From Kineococcus sp. TRM81007 (GTDB taxonomy: Bacteria > Actinomycetota > Actinomycetes > Actinomycetales > Kineococcaceae), in NCBI RefSeq assembly GCF_022669155.1, contig NZ_JALBVB010000030.1, positions 1 through 44,501 on the forward strand: 44,501 nt of DNA, given 5' to 3'. Below the pieces are notes generated by a model. That model ran no database searches, had not been told where the DNA came from, and saw only the letters and a program-made list of their open reading frames with translations. Positions within the stretch are counted from its first letter, which is position 1, and the number at the start of each line of letters is the position of its first letter. A program made the position numbers and the translations under genes. Below are positions 1 through 8,546 of the stretch, in pieces.

Positions 1-71
1 CATGACCGCGATGCCCGGGGGCGTGAGGTCCGGCCGAGGGCGGGGAGGTGCGCGTGCGGGATGCTGGGGAC

Positions 72-893
72 ATGACGGTCAGCGATGACACCAATCCCGG
101 CCCCGGCCACGACCTGCTGCGGGCCGCGGCGGTCCACGCCTGGTCCCTGGACCGCACCCTGGGCCGCTTCCGGGCCGGAACCACCACCGAACCCGCCGGG
201 CTGCCGCTGCTCGAGCTGCCCGCGGCGCTGCGCGACCACGGCTACCGCACGGTGCAGGTGTGCCACTTCCACCTCCCGCACCGCGACGCCGGCTACCTCG
301 CCGAACTGCGCGCGGCGCTGGCCGAGGCCGGTGTCGTGCTGGACGCGTTGCTGGTGGACGACGGTGACCTGACCCACCCGAGCGAGGCCGCGCGCGAGGA
401 GGCGTGGATCTCCTCCTACCTCGCCGACGCCACCGCTCTGGGAGCCACCCGGATCCGAGTGGTGGCCGGCCAGACCCGCACCGGCACCGCGCAAGCCGAC
501 AGCTCCGCGGCGCTGGGGCGCATCGCCGCCCGTGCCGGGGACCTGCGCGTCGTCACCGAGAACTGGGGTGACGTGACGCGCGACGCCGCGGACGTGCGGG
601 CTGTCCTCGACCCCCTCGAGGGGGCGGTGGGACTGCTGGTGGACCTGGGGAACTGGAGCGGTCCGGGCAAGTACGCCGACCTGGCCGAGGTCGCCCCCTA
701 CGCGGAGACCTGCCACGCCAAGGCGCACTGGGACGGGGGCGACGTCGACGAGGTGGACTACCGCGAGAGCCTGTCCTCGATCCTCGACGCCGGGTACAGC
801 GGTCCGCTGGCCCTGGTCTACGACGCGGTCGGCGACGACGAGTGGGCGGGGCTGGCCGTCCAGCGCGCGATCGTGGAGGACCTCCTCAGCTGA
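72..893 (+). CDS. Sugar phosphate isomerase/epimerase-like TIM-barrel protein
   Basis: A 273-residue protein resembling the xylose-isomerase-like TIM-barrel (AP endonuclease 2) superfamily, whose members isomerise or epimerise sugars and sugar phosphates using a divalent metal. Visible family-like motifs are an Asn-Trp segment after a beta strand (VVTENWGDV), the metal-site style LVDLGNW and the C-terminal CHAKAHW followed by a GYSGPLALVYD strand. The ATG at 72 is preferred over the GTG at 48 because GGGGA lies just upstream of it. Substrate unknown. It stands alone, with the next gene on the other strand. Confidence 0.75.
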   Translation: MTVSDDTNPGPGHDLLRAAAVHAWSLDRTLGRFRAGTTTEPAGLPLLELPAALRDHGYRTVQVCHFHLPHRDAGYLAELRAALAEAGVVLDALLVDDGDLTHPSEAAREEAWISSYLADATALGATRIRVVAGQTRTGTAQADSSAALGRIAARAGDLRVVTENWGDVTRDAADVRAVLDPLEGAVGLLVDLGNWSGPGKYADLAEVAPYAETCHAKAHWDGGDVDEVDYRESLSSILDAGYSGPLALVYDAVGDDEWAGLAVQRAIVEDLLS

Positions 894-1067
894 GCGCTCG
901 ACTGAACGGCCGCGTTTCGGACGTGGCCGCTCGGCGACGACCGCGCGGATCGGGGGAGCCGTGACCGCGACGTCGTCGACGTCCACGACAGCGGGATGAC
1001 CGTGCGTCTGGCGAAGGCGGCTTCAGTGCCCGCTTCGGTGGTTGGAGATGCTGCGCGTGCGTCTGGT
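894..1067. other. Intergenic gap with repeat-like segments
   Basis: No gene seen. The reverse strand at about 953-970 reads GTCGCGGTCACGGC, a variant of the short motif that recurs in the gaps of the left arm. Positions 990-1007 hold AGCGGGATGACCGTGCGT, repeated exactly at 1871-1888. Confidence 0.5.
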
Positions 1068-1730
1068 TCAGGTCGTCTCGGTGGCCCAGTCCGGCACCGC
1101 GGTGGTGAAGGGCACCGTGGCCCAGTACTGCTGCTGCTCGGCGGTCAACTCACCGGTGGTGCCCGGCTCGGCCGGTGGCTTGCGCAGGACCTGGAAAGGG
1201 GTGGAGTCCACCTCTCCGCTGCGCACCAGCACCACCGGCGCATCGCCGAGGGCGGCCTGGCACGCGGGCAACTGGTCGGCGCACACGATGACGCCGGAAC
1301 CGTTCGACATCACATCGAGCACCGGGTGCTCCCACCAGGTGCTGGTGAAGGCCATGGAGATGTCGGCGGGCAGCTGAGAGGGCACCACGAAGGTGCCGGG
1401 GTGGCGCTGGATGGACTCGCGCACCTGCCGGCGCCAGTCGACCTGGTCGTCACCGGGGCGGTCCGGGGTGTCGAGCGGCAGTTCGACGAAGGGCGGCTGG
1501 ACGTAGCCGTCCGCGGTGGCGGGGCCGTCCAGCGCTGCAGGGGTCGTGGTGGTGGCGGTGCTGGGGGACTCAGGGGTGCTGGGGGTGGGGGATGACCCGG
1601 CGTCCTGGGTGCCGCAGGCGGTGAGCAGCACCGCGGTGGCGCAGGCGGTGATCACCGGCGCGAGGAGGCGCTGCGGTCGCCGTGCACGGGTGGGGGTACG
1701 CGGGGTGTCCACTGCTCGAGCGTGGCGCAT
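1068..1730 (-). CDS. Putative lipoprotein, unknown function
   Basis: A 220-residue secreted lipoprotein candidate. From the ATG at 1730 there is an Arg-rich n-region, a hydrophobic segment (LLAPVITACATAVLLTAC) and a lipobox ending LLTAC, so the mature protein would be anchored by the acylated cysteine. A Thr/Ser/Pro-rich linker follows, then a globular domain with conserved-looking Trp residues (FTSTWWEHP) and a VLVRSGEVDSTPF strand. I recognise no family. An upstream in-frame GTG at 1811 would add 27 unlikely residues before the signal peptide. There is no strong ribosome binding site. Confidence 0.65.
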   Translation of the reverse strand: MRHARAVDTPRTPTRARRPQRLLAPVITACATAVLLTACGTQDAGSSPTPSTPESPSTATTTTPAALDGPATADGYVQPPFVELPLDTPDRPGDDQVDWRRQVRESIQRHPGTFVVPSQLPADISMAFTSTWWEHPVLDVMSNGSGVIVCADQLPACQAALGDAPVVLVRSGEVDSTPFQVLRKPPAEPGTTGELTAEQQQYWATVPFTTAVPDWATETT

Positions 1731-1848
1731 CGCGGGGGCGGGTGCGGGGTGATGCGCGTGATCGCCGCTGGGGGCTTCGCTGCGGGTGGGGGGCGACGGG
1801 GGCCGGCCCACCGTTTCGCGCTGGTGGCGGAGTTGGCCGTGAGTCCGA

Positions 1849-1910
1849 ACTTCGACAGACGCGCGAAGTCAGCGGGATGACCGTGCGTGTCGGCGAAGCG
1901 ATCTCCAACG
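1849..1910. repeat. Intergenic repeat pair member (ACTTCGACAGA type)
   Basis: Positions 1849-1869 begin ACTTCGACAGAC and end CGCGAAGT, with 6-bp inverted arms ACTTCG/CGAAGT. The same 21-base segment occurs at 2629-2649 with two differences. It is followed directly by the 18-base sequence shared with 990-1007. Confidence 0.6.
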
Positions 1911-1967
1911 CCCTCCTCCGTAAAGGAGGGGGAATGGCCTTAGCGGCGACGAGATCGAGCTGCACCC

Positions 1968-2522
1968 TCAATCGGTCGCGGAGTCGACCCTGCGCCTGCT
2001 GCGTCGCTGGAGCGCGCGGGCGAGGCCTTGGCAGGCGAAGGTCGCCGGCAGCAGGAGGAGGGCTCCTCGCACGTAGGGCACGGGCCCTTCGATCAGCGTT
2101 CCGGTGGACCGTAGCGATTGACGTGCGCGACGCGTGTGGGGAAGCAGGACGGTCACGGCGGTGAGGACTCCCGTGGAGTAGCCCCCCAGCCAGCAGCTGG
2201 CGGCGAGGTGGGTGAGGACATGGCCCTGCAGGCCGGCCAGCACGTACTGGTAGAGGGGATCGCCTCCTGCCGAGCGGCGGCCTCGCTCGGTGGCGAAGGC
2301 CACCAGCACTCCCATCAGGGCGATGGCCGTGGCGGCTTCGACGGTGCTCACCTCCACCCGCTCGGCGGCGCGGCGGGCGGTCGGTGACGGCGAGCCGCGC
2401 AGGCGGGTGGCGAGGCGTCGTGAGGTCGCGGCCATGGTCAGGGCTTCTTCGAGGTCGTGGACGAGCCAGGTGAGGAAGAGTTCCGCGGCCAGCGCACGCT
2501 CACGGCTGCTGGGCGTCACCAC
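1968..2522 (-). CDS. HXXEE-motif integral membrane protein
   Basis: About 184 residues. The segment LFLTWLVHDLEEALTM contains the HxxEE signature that names the HXXEE family of integral membrane proteins. It is followed by the second family hallmark, a helix with LQGHVLTHLAAS and then GYSTGVLTAVTVLLPHT. Four or five hydrophobic segments are visible (ALMGVLVAFA, the GHVLTHLAAS region, GVLTAVTVLL, GALLLLPATFA). The role of the family is not established; the conserved His and Glu residues suggest metal binding or enzymatic activity in the membrane. The start is uncertain: GTG at 2522 or 2519 fits the usual short N-terminus, while the open frame runs to 2699. Confidence 0.7.
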   Translation of the reverse strand: MVTPSSRERALAAELFLTWLVHDLEEALTMAATSRRLATRLRGSPSPTARRAAERVEVSTVEAATAIALMGVLVAFATERGRRSAGGDPLYQYVLAGLQGHVLTHLAASCWLGGYSTGVLTAVTVLLPHTRRARQSLRSTGTLIEGPVPYVRGALLLLPATFACQGLARALQRRSRRRVDSATD

Positions 2523-2628
2523 CGCTGCCAGCGGCCGGCGTCGGTTCGCGCATGGGGAGGGGCGCACCGGGTCAGCATGCCGTTGGTCACCTCGTTGCGT
2601 GCGCACGAGCCCACTCGCAGCCGCCCGC

Positions 2629-2649
2629 ACTTCGACAGAAGCGTGAAGT
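2629..2649. repeat. Second copy of the ACTTCGACAGA hairpin repeat
   Basis: Reads ACTTCGACAGAAGCG then TGAAGT, matching 19 of 21 bases of 1849-1869. It has potential to form a small hairpin. It lies in the 290-base gap between the divergent HXXEE and lipoprotein genes, where I see no other feature. Confidence 0.6.
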
Positions 2650-2812
2650 GGATCGGCCATGATCGCGCCCGGAGGGCGGGATGAGCGGATGCCACGCAAG
2701 GTGACGAGCAGGACGGATCATGGAAGCTTGTGAGCATGACGGGCGAAGTGGCGCGGCATGAGTCGGTCAATCCGCTGCAGCGCGAGGGCAGCCTGCTGGG
2801 ACGGCGGAACCG

Positions 2813-3124
2813 ATGGGGGTGGGAGCTGTGAGGCGTTGCGGAGCCCTTGCTGGTGTGGTCCTGGTGGTCGGCCTTGCAGCGTGCAGCGGCTCCGACGTGC
2901 CTGACCCGCGCGATGTCGCCCTCGACACCTGTCAGGACATGGCGGTGCGGCAGTACGAGCTGTCCAGTGCTGGAGACGACGTACAGGTGCGCGAGGTATC
3001 GGTGGAGGCGGGTGACGCCTTCGAGGTGACGGGCGCGTCTGACGGTGTGGAGTGGATCTGCACCTGGACGTCCACGCGCACCGACGACGGTGCGCGGACC
3101 GAGGCCACGCTCGACCGGCGCTGA
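2813..3124 (+). CDS. Small putative lipoprotein
   Basis: A 103-residue lipoprotein candidate: short basic n-region (RR), hydrophobic stretch ALAGVVLVVGLAAC with lipobox GLAAC, then a mature part of about 78 residues. The mature part has two cysteines (DTCQDM and EWICTW) that could form a disulfide, around a small beta-rich domain reminiscent of secreted actinobacterial proteins of unknown function. A GTG at 2828 preceded by GGGGGTGGGAG is an equally good start and gives a more compact signal peptide. Confidence 0.65.
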   Translation: MGVGAVRRCGALAGVVLVVGLAACSGSDVPDPRDVALDTCQDMAVRQYELSSAGDDVQVREVSVEAGDAFEVTGASDGVEWICTWTSTRTDDGARTEATLDRR

Positions 3125-3204
3125 CTCGCCGCTCGTGCGGCGTGCTGGTGCGTGAGGGGCCCTGCTGGTGGGCTCAACGGCTGTGGCGGTCGGCGTGAAC
3201 GCCT

Positions 3205-3489
3205 GTGTGGTGTGACACGAGGGTGCGTCTAGACCGCCCGCTTCTCGACACGACCGCGAAGTCGAAGGCGACCCGCCGGCAGTCAGGCACGCCTTCCCAC
3301 CCGCAGACCCGAAGAGCCGTCAAGTGGGTGGACATCGACGGCGCCTTCCAGCACGAGGGCATCACGTGGCCGGAGTGGCTGGAAGCCATCACCGAAGAGG
3401 ACTGCCAGCGCAGTGCCCGAGCTCTACGGCGTTCCGGCCGGCGCGGCTTCGAGGCCTACGGCCGGAACGGCACGAGACGCCCCGGGTAG
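3205..3489 (+). CDS. Doubtful small hypothetical protein
   Basis: An open frame of 94 codons whose last 50 residues look more protein-like (VDIDGAFQHEGITWPEWLEAITEEDCQ in two parts: a beta-like VDIDGAF followed by WPEWLEAITEEDC). A GTG at 3328 could be the true start. It overlaps the 5' part of the next open frame. No family recognised, and it could be a gene remnant. The 384 bases before 3509 hold nothing else beyond repeat-like sequence near 3239-3262. Confidence 0.25.
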   Translation: MWCDTRVRLDRPLLDTTAKSKATRRQSGTPSHPQTRRAVKWVDIDGAFQHEGITWPEWLEAITEEDCQRSARALRRSGRRGFEAYGRNGTRRPG

Positions 3490-3508
3490 GGCCCCGAGAA
3501 GACACGTG

Positions 3509-4075
3509 ATGGCCGTCCTCGACCTCCTTCGCTCCGACGCGCAGAACGAACCACTACGGCGCGTCGCGGGCGAGACCATGCCGATGGCCGAACTCGCGGT
3601 CGGGCATCCTGGACGGGTGGGTGAACGCCGCCGCTACCGCCTCCGGAGCCACGGGACACTACGCCCGTGGTGGCGCGCGCAGGTCAACACCACCCCCTTG
3701 GCCAGCCGGCGCGAACCCCGTCCAGGCCCCGTCACCGATGCCGACGACGAACGCCTGGCCGAGCTGCGCCGGCGGGTCGTCGAACCGGTGGCCACCAGCG
3801 TGCTGGGGTCGACAGAGCTCGAAGCCCTGAGCGTGCACTGGGGCGTCGACGGGCGTGAAGGGGACGTGTGGGTGCGCATCGACGTCCCCGACGAGCGGCA
3901 CGAGGAGGTGCTGCTGTCGCCCTGGTGGATTCTCGGCCCTGAGGACGGGCACCCGCCCGCATCCGAGACCGAGATCGCCGCCCACCTGGGTGACCGCCTG
4001 GAGGACTGGGTGTGTGAGACGGCTTTCGCGTGGGGCCAGCGGCGTCGAGCTCGCTACGAGCTACCCGAGGACTAG
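3509..4075 (+). CDS. Hypothetical protein
   Basis: About 188 residues, start chosen at ATG 3509 with CGAGAAGA upstream; the frame is open from 3413. The N-terminal third (Arg-rich, QVNTTPLASRRE) looks loosely structured. The C-terminal 110 residues look like a genuine folded domain: a Leu-rich helix (DERLAELRRRVVEPVATSV), a beta region (VDGREGDVWVRIDV), LLSPWWILGPEDG, and a final amphipathic helix (HLGDRLEDWVCETAFAWG). I do not recognise a family. Confidence 0.5.
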   Translation: MAVLDLLRSDAQNEPLRRVAGETMPMAELAVGHPGRVGERRRYRLRSHGTLRPWWRAQVNTTPLASRREPRPGPVTDADDERLAELRRRVVEPVATSVLGSTELEALSVHWGVDGREGDVWVRIDVPDERHEEVLLSPWWILGPEDGHPPASETEIAAHLGDRLEDWVCETAFAWGQRRRARYELPED

Positions 4076-4231
4076 GTGTACTGACCACTGAGGTTGGTGA
4101 CGCGCGAGGCGGGTGGTAGCCCACTGAGAGCGGTGTGGTGCCGTGGCGAAGAGGCGGTGGGTGCCGGCGAAGCCGTGGGAGGTGCTCACCCGCCACCCAC
4201 CGAGTGCCGCAGGAGTCTCCCGAGGCTCCTC

Positions 4232-5230
4232 GTGAGACCGTGGGCCGTGGTCAGCGACAACCGCGAGCACGACGCCTTCGGACCGTGGGTCGACGAGGTC
4301 CACACCCCGCAAGACGTTCCGCGCCTCTACCGCGACCACCCGCTGAACCTCGACGACACCCGGCTGGTGCTGAAGGTGCCCCGCAACATCACCCGACGCG
4401 AGGCCACCGCCGAGACGGACCTCTACGAGCACCTGCTGGTGGTGCAGGCTGAGCTGTTGACCGTGCTGAGTCGCCACCAGAGCGCACACGAGACACCCAC
4501 GGGCAGGCCCGGTGGGTACCGGACTCGGCAAGTAGCGCTCCACGACATCGTCGCCGTCCGCGACGAGGTGGACCTGCTCGATGGCCACCTCCACGTCCAC
4601 ACCCGGGATGGAGGTGTCTTGTCGTTGAGCTACAACGGTTCAGCTCGAGAACGCGTGCAGCGCCTCATCGACGAGCTGCGCACCGGCCCTCACGGTCATC
4701 ACGCAGGGGCTCCCCGCCCGATCGCCTCGGCGCAACGCACCGCGCCCGGTGCGGGCGCTGAGGAACTGACGATCGCCGCCCTGAGCCCTGACGACGTCGC
4801 AGACGTCGCCGTCGTCGCGGACTACCTCCAGGTGGCTCGCCAGCGCCCTGACCTGATCGCCCTGGCCTGGCACGGACGGCAGGTCCTGCGCCCGCGCCTC
4901 ACCGGCCTGGTAGGGGCACTGCACCACCTGCCCCACCCGCGGTCACCGGTGACGCTGCAGGCGGCACTCCTCGCCCGCGACGGCACGCACCTGGAGGTGT
5001 TCGGACGCCGGGAACGGTTGGTCCGCGGCCAACGACCCGTCCACTCCAGTTCCCGGCTGCTCCTTCCCCTGCGCACCCTCGACCGGGTGCGTGCGCGCCC
5101 GAACCCCCGGTACCGACGAGCCACCGACGTCACGTTGCAGGCGGGCGATGCTCACCTGCACCTCACCGTCCCCACGGGGTCCCTAGCGGAGAGACTGTTG
5201 AGGGTCAGCGCCACCTGGCCGTCGAGCTGA
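4232..5230 (+). CDS. Conserved actinobacterial hypothetical protein, PH-like
   Basis: About 332 residues. The N-terminal half matches my memory of an uncharacterised actinobacterial protein type that begins D-A-F-G-P-W-V-D-E-V and contains PRLYRDHPLNLDDTRLVLKVPR, then a DLYEHLLVV..LTVLSR segment. It continues with an alternating beta pattern (VALHDIVAVRDEVDLLDGHLHVH, GVLSLSYNGSARERVQRLIDELR), like bacterial PH-like domains. The C-terminal half has a similar beta/helix arrangement. No signal peptide or membrane helix. GTG at 4232 or 4247 are the plausible starts; the frame is open from 4094. Confidence 0.6.
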   Translation: MRPWAVVSDNREHDAFGPWVDEVHTPQDVPRLYRDHPLNLDDTRLVLKVPRNITRREATAETDLYEHLLVVQAELLTVLSRHQSAHETPTGRPGGYRTRQVALHDIVAVRDEVDLLDGHLHVHTRDGGVLSLSYNGSARERVQRLIDELRTGPHGHHAGAPRPIASAQRTAPGAGAEELTIAALSPDDVADVAVVADYLQVARQRPDLIALAWHGRQVLRPRLTGLVGALHHLPHPRSPVTLQAALLARDGTHLEVFGRRERLVRGQRPVHSSSRLLLPLRTLDRVRARPNPRYRRATDVTLQAGDAHLHLTVPTGSLAERLLRVSATWPSS

Positions 5231-5674
5231 CCGCGCACCCGTTCCCACTCCCCACTGGAGCGCTGGAGCGCTCCGCCGCGCCAGCGAGGACGCCCAGGCC
5301 CGACTGGGCGCTGTCCGCGATCGGCTCGCGCACCCGGAGGTGAACAACCGTCTGATCACGAGCGGCGCGCGGTGGGCGACGGCTGCGAGGTGCCCTCACG
5401 GCGGGGACGTGGATCGCCGGCACCAGGGCAGGAGAGGCCCCCGGGGCGCGTGGCGCGGCCGCTCGGACGGATCCACGTCCTGGCGAGGTGATCTGCTGCG
5501 CTCGTGCGACGAGCGCGCCCGCACCCTCGGCTGCTCGTCGAGTGCGGCACGAACCTGCGGCCCTCCGACCTGGCGGTCACGGCGCTGCGCCTGCCTCGTG
5601 GTCTTGACGCTGACTTCACACGTCTGGCGATGTCCGACCTGTCGCGGTGTCGGCGCAGCGCGGTAGGAAGAGGC
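5231..5674. other. 444-base gap, no gene recognised
   Basis: Short open frames here look like shadows. It contains GCGGTCACGGCGC at about 5571-5583, one of the recurring left-arm motifs, and a TTGACG at 5604-5609 that could be a -35 element for the next gene, although no good -10 follows. Confidence 0.4.
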
Positions 5675-6115
5675 ATGGGCTACCGCGACACCTTCATCTC
5701 CGTGGCCGAGGACTGCCGGGCGTCCACCGGCGAAGCACCGCCGGCACGGGCCAAGCCCACGGTGGCCGGTGTGCAGCACGCGATGCTCACCGCACGTCCC
5801 GGGCACTACACGCAGGAGGACGTGCTGCTGGCCTCCTCACCCGAGGTGCGCGCCCGCGAAGCCGTCGGCGGCCGACCCGCGGGCCTGGAGCAGCTACCGG
5901 CGGAGGAGCTGCAGCAGTTGATGGCCGAGTACTTCGCCTCTCCCCGCGCGTGCCTGCGGGCCTCCCCGCTGCCCAAGACCTACGGCTGGGGCCTGCACCA
6001 CGACGAGGCCGGCCGCATCACCGCCCACGCGGTGGACTCGCCCGGGTACGCCCGCCTGAGCACCGACCCCTCCTTGACCCAGCTGAAGGCGATGCGCTCA
6101 CGCCGCGCCGGTTGA
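5675..6115 (+). CDS. DUF6157-family protein
   Basis: A 146-residue protein. It opens MGYRDTFISVAEDC and continues with PTVAGVQHAMLTA, a YTQEDVLLAS block, CLRASPLPKTYGWGLHHDEAG and a C-terminal SPGYARL..DPSLTQLKAMRSRR. This is the motif order of the DUF6157 family (family name from memory), small cytoplasmic proteins of unknown function. Its length appears complete. The start is clear: ATG with GGTAGGAAGAGG immediately upstream. It is followed by the F420-type nitroreductase-like gene in the same direction. Confidence 0.8.
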   Translation: MGYRDTFISVAEDCRASTGEAPPARAKPTVAGVQHAMLTARPGHYTQEDVLLASSPEVRAREAVGGRPAGLEQLPAEELQQLMAEYFASPRACLRASPLPKTYGWGLHHDEAGRITAHAVDSPGYARLSTDPSLTQLKAMRSRRAG

Positions 6116-6195
6116 GCTCACCGCGACACCAGCACCCGATCCACCAGCCAATTCACCACCGCCGCCACCACCACCGACGCCGATCAGGAGCACCC

Positions 6196-6636
6196 GTGAG
6201 CCCCACCCTGCAGGACCGACGACCACCTCAGTGGCTCGTCGACCGCATCGCCAACCCCGTGGTGCGTCGGCTGGCTCCCGGCCCGCTGGGCCGGCACCTG
6301 CCGGTGGCGGTGCTCACGGTCACCGGCCGGCGCAGCGGCCGCCGCTTCGACGTGCCCGTGGGGGTGCACGAGGTCGCCGGGCAGCGCCTGGTCTTCACCA
6401 GTGCGCCGTGGCGGGTCAACTTCCGCGGTGGCGCGAGCGCCGAGCTGCTCAGCGCCGGACAGCGCAGCACGGTGCACGGGGAGCTGGTGGAGGGCCCCGA
6501 GCAGGTGGGTGCCCTCTTCCGCGGCGCGTTCGCCGCGGGCATCACCCCGGCGCAGATCGCGCTGCGCATCCCCGCCGGCCACGAACCCAGCGACGAGGAG
6601 CTCGCCGCGCAGCGCAACGTCCTGCTGCTGCACTGA
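6196..6636 (+). CDS. Nitroreductase/quinone reductase family (F420-type) protein
   Basis: A 146-residue protein resembling the small split-barrel deazaflavin-dependent nitroreductase (Ddn-like) group. It shows the characteristic LTVTGRRSGRRFDVPVGV near residues 35-55, a strand LVFTSAPWRVNFRGG and a following acidic tail. The family binds coenzyme F420 or flavin and reduces quinones or nitro compounds; the substrate here is unknown. GTG start at 6196 with CAGGAG five bases upstream. It lies 80 bases after the DUF6157 gene and may share its transcript. Confidence 0.7.
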   Translation: MSPTLQDRRPPQWLVDRIANPVVRRLAPGPLGRHLPVAVLTVTGRRSGRRFDVPVGVHEVAGQRLVFTSAPWRVNFRGGASAELLSAGQRSTVHGELVEGPEQVGALFRGAFAAGITPAQIALRIPAGHEPSDEELAAQRNVLLLH

Positions 6637-6758
6637 GGTGCGCCGCTCGCGCCGTCGCAGCCGTGCGCGGTCACGGCTACGGGCTCGTGAGGTCGAAGGG
6701 CGGGCGGGTCAGGAGCAGCGATCAGCCGCCACCCCGGCCTGAGCACCATGATGTGATC

Positions 6759-7274
6759 GTGAACGTGAGGGGGGTCGTCCGGGACTGGCACGACGAGGAA
6801 GGGTGGGGCGTGATCGACAGCTCCCACACGCCGGGCGGTTGCTGGGTGCACTCCTCCGCCGCCACGACCACCCAGGACGGGCTTCGCCCCGGCCAGGACG
6901 TCGCCTTCACCTACGAGCAGGGCGAGCAGGACGGGTACCAGTACCGCGCCCTGCGCGCCTGGCCCTGGGACGAGCAACCGGCTCAGCGGCCCGGCACCAC
7001 GGTGTTCAACGACCGCAGCGGAGCCTTCACCAGCAGCCTCATCCTCACCTACGACGACCCCGCAGCCGCCGAGGCTGCAGGAGCGCCACCGGCCGGGACG
7101 ACGCACTGGCCGCCACCGCCGGCACCGGTCCTGGGCACGGTGACCGTCACCGTCTTCGAGGCGACGCCGGGACGCAACGAGGTCCGCATCCACAGTCGCG
7201 GCACGCTGAACGAGCACCTGGTGGACGCAGCCATCGGTGAACTGCAGCGGATCCGCCGACAACTGCCCCGCTGA
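6759..7274 (+). CDS. Cold-shock-like domain protein
   Basis: About 171 residues. The first 70 resemble a degenerate cold-shock/OB fold: RGVVRDWHDEEGWGVI, GGCWVHSSA, LRPGQDVAFTYEQGEQDGYQYRALRAW, i.e. the F/WGxI...VHxSA...G..V.F plan of CspA with the RNP motifs altered. Such long divergent variants are common in actinobacteria. The C-terminal 90 residues are Pro/Ala-rich and then beta/helix, unrecognised. Of three clustered GTG codons (6753, 6759, 6765) the middle one is chosen arbitrarily. Confidence 0.65.
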   Translation: MNVRGVVRDWHDEEGWGVIDSSHTPGGCWVHSSAATTTQDGLRPGQDVAFTYEQGEQDGYQYRALRAWPWDEQPAQRPGTTVFNDRSGAFTSSLILTYDDPAAAEAAGAPPAGTTHWPPPPAPVLGTVTVTVFEATPGRNEVRIHSRGTLNEHLVDAAIGELQRIRRQLPR

Positions 7275-7375
7275 GCCGACTCCCGCAGGAAGGGATCGGC
7301 CGCGGCCGCATCGATGTCACGCTCGTGACGCGATCTGCGCGCTTCTGACGCACCCGCAGTGACAGGGTGACCAGC

Positions 7376-7771
7376 ATGTCGAAACGGCTACCTCTGGCCG
7401 GGGACGAGAAGACCAGCTTGCACATCAGCCTGGACCGTCACCGCGACGCCGTCCTGTGGAAGCTGGAAGGCCTCAACGACGAACAACTCCGCCGCCCCAT
7501 GACGCCGTCAGGGACCAACCTGCTCGGCCTGGTCAAGCACCTCGCCGGCGTGGAGCACGAGTGGCTCCCCAAGACGTACGGCCGGTCGACCGAGCCGCTG
7601 GAGACCGACGTCGTCGCCGACATGAACGCTGGGCCGCACGAGTGGACCGCCGGCATCGTCGCCTTCTACGGGCGAGCCCGGGCGGCGTCGGACGCGGTGA
7701 TCGACGAGCACGGCATCGAGGACCTGGGCACCGCCTGGTGCCACTCGGAGTGGGAGCGCTGGGCTTCGTAG
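7376..7771 (+). pseudogene. Truncated DinB/DUF664-like gene
   Basis: 131 residues matching the first two thirds of a DUF664/DinB-like four-helix metal-binding protein: RHRDAVLWKLEGLNDEQLRRPMTPSG, LLGLVKHLAGVEHEW, then IVAFYGRARAASDAVIDEHG. In the family a C-terminal block with a His-rich helix (ETARHAGHAD type) follows. Here the frame ends after HSEWERWAS and no such block is found in the next 300 bases in any frame. The intact relative at 30387-30932 keeps its ETAQHSGHADVLRESLDG ending. The gene is therefore probably broken. Start ATG 7376 (GTG 7367 also possible). Confidence 0.65.
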
Positions 7772-8120
7772 GCCACCAGCGCACCACAGCGCCGACACAC
7801 CGGAAGCCTGACCCCGCGTGAGCTCTTAGCAAAGCCCTCCAGCACAGGCACTGGATCCACCCTGAAGTGCTTCTGGACTCCTCGCGGCACTCCCATGACC
7901 ACCACCCTGCCAGTAGCCCAACCACAGGGTCCGCCTCGACCCGCAAGGCCCCCGCCGATCGGCCTGGGACGTTCGACCCCTTCTTCTCAACACGCGCGGT
8001 CACGACGCGTCAGGTGCGCGATCACGAGCAGCCGTCGGTGCCCGCTCGTGTCGATGTGTGCGACATCACGAACACCGCCTCGACGCTCCACGTGTGGTTC
8101 GACGCGGTCTCCTGCGGCGG
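7772..8120. other. 349-base gap carrying a dispersed repeat
   Basis: No gene seen. Positions 7993-8056 hold CGCGGTCACGACGC, then CGCGATCACG eight bases on, then CCGCTCGTG fifteen bases on. The same three blocks at identical spacing occur at 13273-13336. Confidence 0.6.
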
Positions 8121-8546
8121 TCAGGACGGCATGGTCTCCGGGGCGATCTCGTGCAGGCGGGCGGCCACCGCCGCCTCCAGCCGGTCAAGGGTGGCGATCT
8201 CGAAGAACGCCGAGTCGAGCTGGTCCCACAACACGGCGTCCTCGTCGGAGAGCTCCTCCCGGCCGGTGGGTCGGAACCGCAGGTACTCGTCACGGGCGCG
8301 GGCGACGAGCGCAGCGACGTCGACCAGACCGAGCCAGCGGTACCCCGCGATGGCGTCATCGACCGACTGCATCCTCTCGCTGAAGAAGATGTTCTCGATG
8401 CCTCCGCCGACCAGTCCGCCGTTCTCGGCGATGCCGTGCAGGGCCAGAACCGCTCCCAGGGACCGCAGCCCAGGAAGGACCGTGGTGTCCTCGCGCTCGT
8501 AGGCGTCGATGGCGCGGACGTTCAACGCCTCGATCAGCGGGGTCAT
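8121..8546 (-). CDS. DUF4375 (DMP19-like) domain protein
   Basis: A 141-residue acidic cytoplasmic protein. LALHGIAENGGLVGGGIENIFFSERMQSVDDAIAGYRWLG follows the plan of the DUF4375/DMP19-like domain, where an N-G-G/F turn is followed by an aromatic-rich helix and then the accumulation of glutamates and LDSAFFEI..LDRLEAAVAARLHE near the C-terminus. Function of the family is unclear; some members mimic nucleic acid or serve as immunity-like proteins. GGAGG lies nine bases before the ATG at 8546. Confidence 0.55.
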   Translation of the reverse strand: MTPLIEALNVRAIDAYEREDTTVLPGLRSLGAVLALHGIAENGGLVGGGIENIFFSERMQSVDDAIAGYRWLGLVDVAALVARARDEYLRFRPTGREELSDEDAVLWDQLDSAFFEIATLDRLEAAVAARLHEIAPETMPS

